A stretch of 10,883 bases of DNA, taken from contig CAZVBS010000022.1 of the NCBI GenBank assembly GCA_964625905.1, forward strand, positions 1 through 10,883. The letters run 5' to 3'. The notes under the pieces are model-generated. The model did no database searches. It had not been told where the DNA came from and saw nothing but the letters and a program-made list of their open reading frames with translations. This DNA is from JABMNX01 sp964625905. Its GTDB lineage: Bacteria > Patescibacteriota > Minisyncoccia > Phycocordibacterales > JABMNX01. The stretch's first letter is position 1. Every line of letters begins with the position of its first letter. Position numbers and translations under genes: made by a program. Of this stretch, positions 10,830 to 10,883 are shown in pieces.

Positions 10830-10883
10830 ACTTTAAAACTTAAAACTATTAACTACATACTTATCTGGTATACTTATTCGATA

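Larger units (their letters stand above)
10615..10883. other. Noncoding right end of the window
   Basis: No ORF I can support. It contains a short hairpin CGAAGC/GCTTCG (about 10699-10713), the palindrome CACATATGTG soon after it, and the two larger inverted repeats listed separately. TATACT near 10872 could be a -10 for a gene beyond the edge, but no good -35 stands before it. Confidence 0.4.

Noticed and set aside
1..10883. CRISPR array, insertion sequence, tRNA or rRNA
   Set aside because: No regularly spaced repeats, transposase motifs, tRNA clover-leaf signatures or rRNA-like stretches were seen.

Overview
The window looks like a piece of chromosome from a reduced, AT-rich bacterium, most likely of the Candidate Phyla Radiation (Patescibacteria, Parcubacteria-like). 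This is an inference. It rests on a compact ftsA-ftsZ pair with no murein-synthesis genes beside it, a four-domain S1 with a long disordered N-terminus, bS21 and YbeY in one run of genes, and the absence of recognisable Shine-Dalgarno (SD) sequences before all nine large genes. The standard code fits: the large genes end in TAA or TAG and contain no in-frame TGA.

Layout from left to right. Positions 1-279 hold a self-contained + strand unit: sigma70 promoter, a 26-37 aa single-membrane-span peptide, and a terminator. Positions 284-1207 (-) encode a thioredoxin-reductase/AhpF-like flavoprotein. Positions 1208-1807 are a hairpin-rich gap downstream of ftsZ. It hides a short reading frame that ends in two tandem copies of the FtsZ C-terminal peptide (CTP). 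Positions 1808-7095 (-) form a continuous run in transcription order lepB, a HisRS-like gene, rpsU, ybeY, ftsA, ftsZ: protein export, translation and cell division. Positions 7282-7884 (+) encode peptidyl-tRNA hydrolase, divergent from lepB and convergent with rpsA, with a bidirectional terminator between pth and rpsA. Positions 7931-9229 (-) encode ribosomal protein S1 behind a structured leader of about 110 nt.

The right end, 9380-10883, has no large gene. It carries two minus-strand transcription units, each with a good promoter and a terminator-like hairpin. One (about 10039 to 9400) encodes a 70-aa SD-led protein. The other (about 10579 to 10120) is GC-rich and full of hairpins, and is either a structured RNA or the mRNA of a 47-aa peptide. 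Perfect palindromes lie near the right edge.

Three things deserve most attention. (1) The FtsZ-tail mimic behind ftsZ: compared with FtsZ and between its own two units, codon differences are almost all synonymous. (2) A palindromic DNA element, read as the peptide QGIM, sits in the disordered regions of both FtsZ and S1. (3) A full-length HisRS-like protein has lost the catalytic residues of the synthetase but keeps the anticodon-binding domain.
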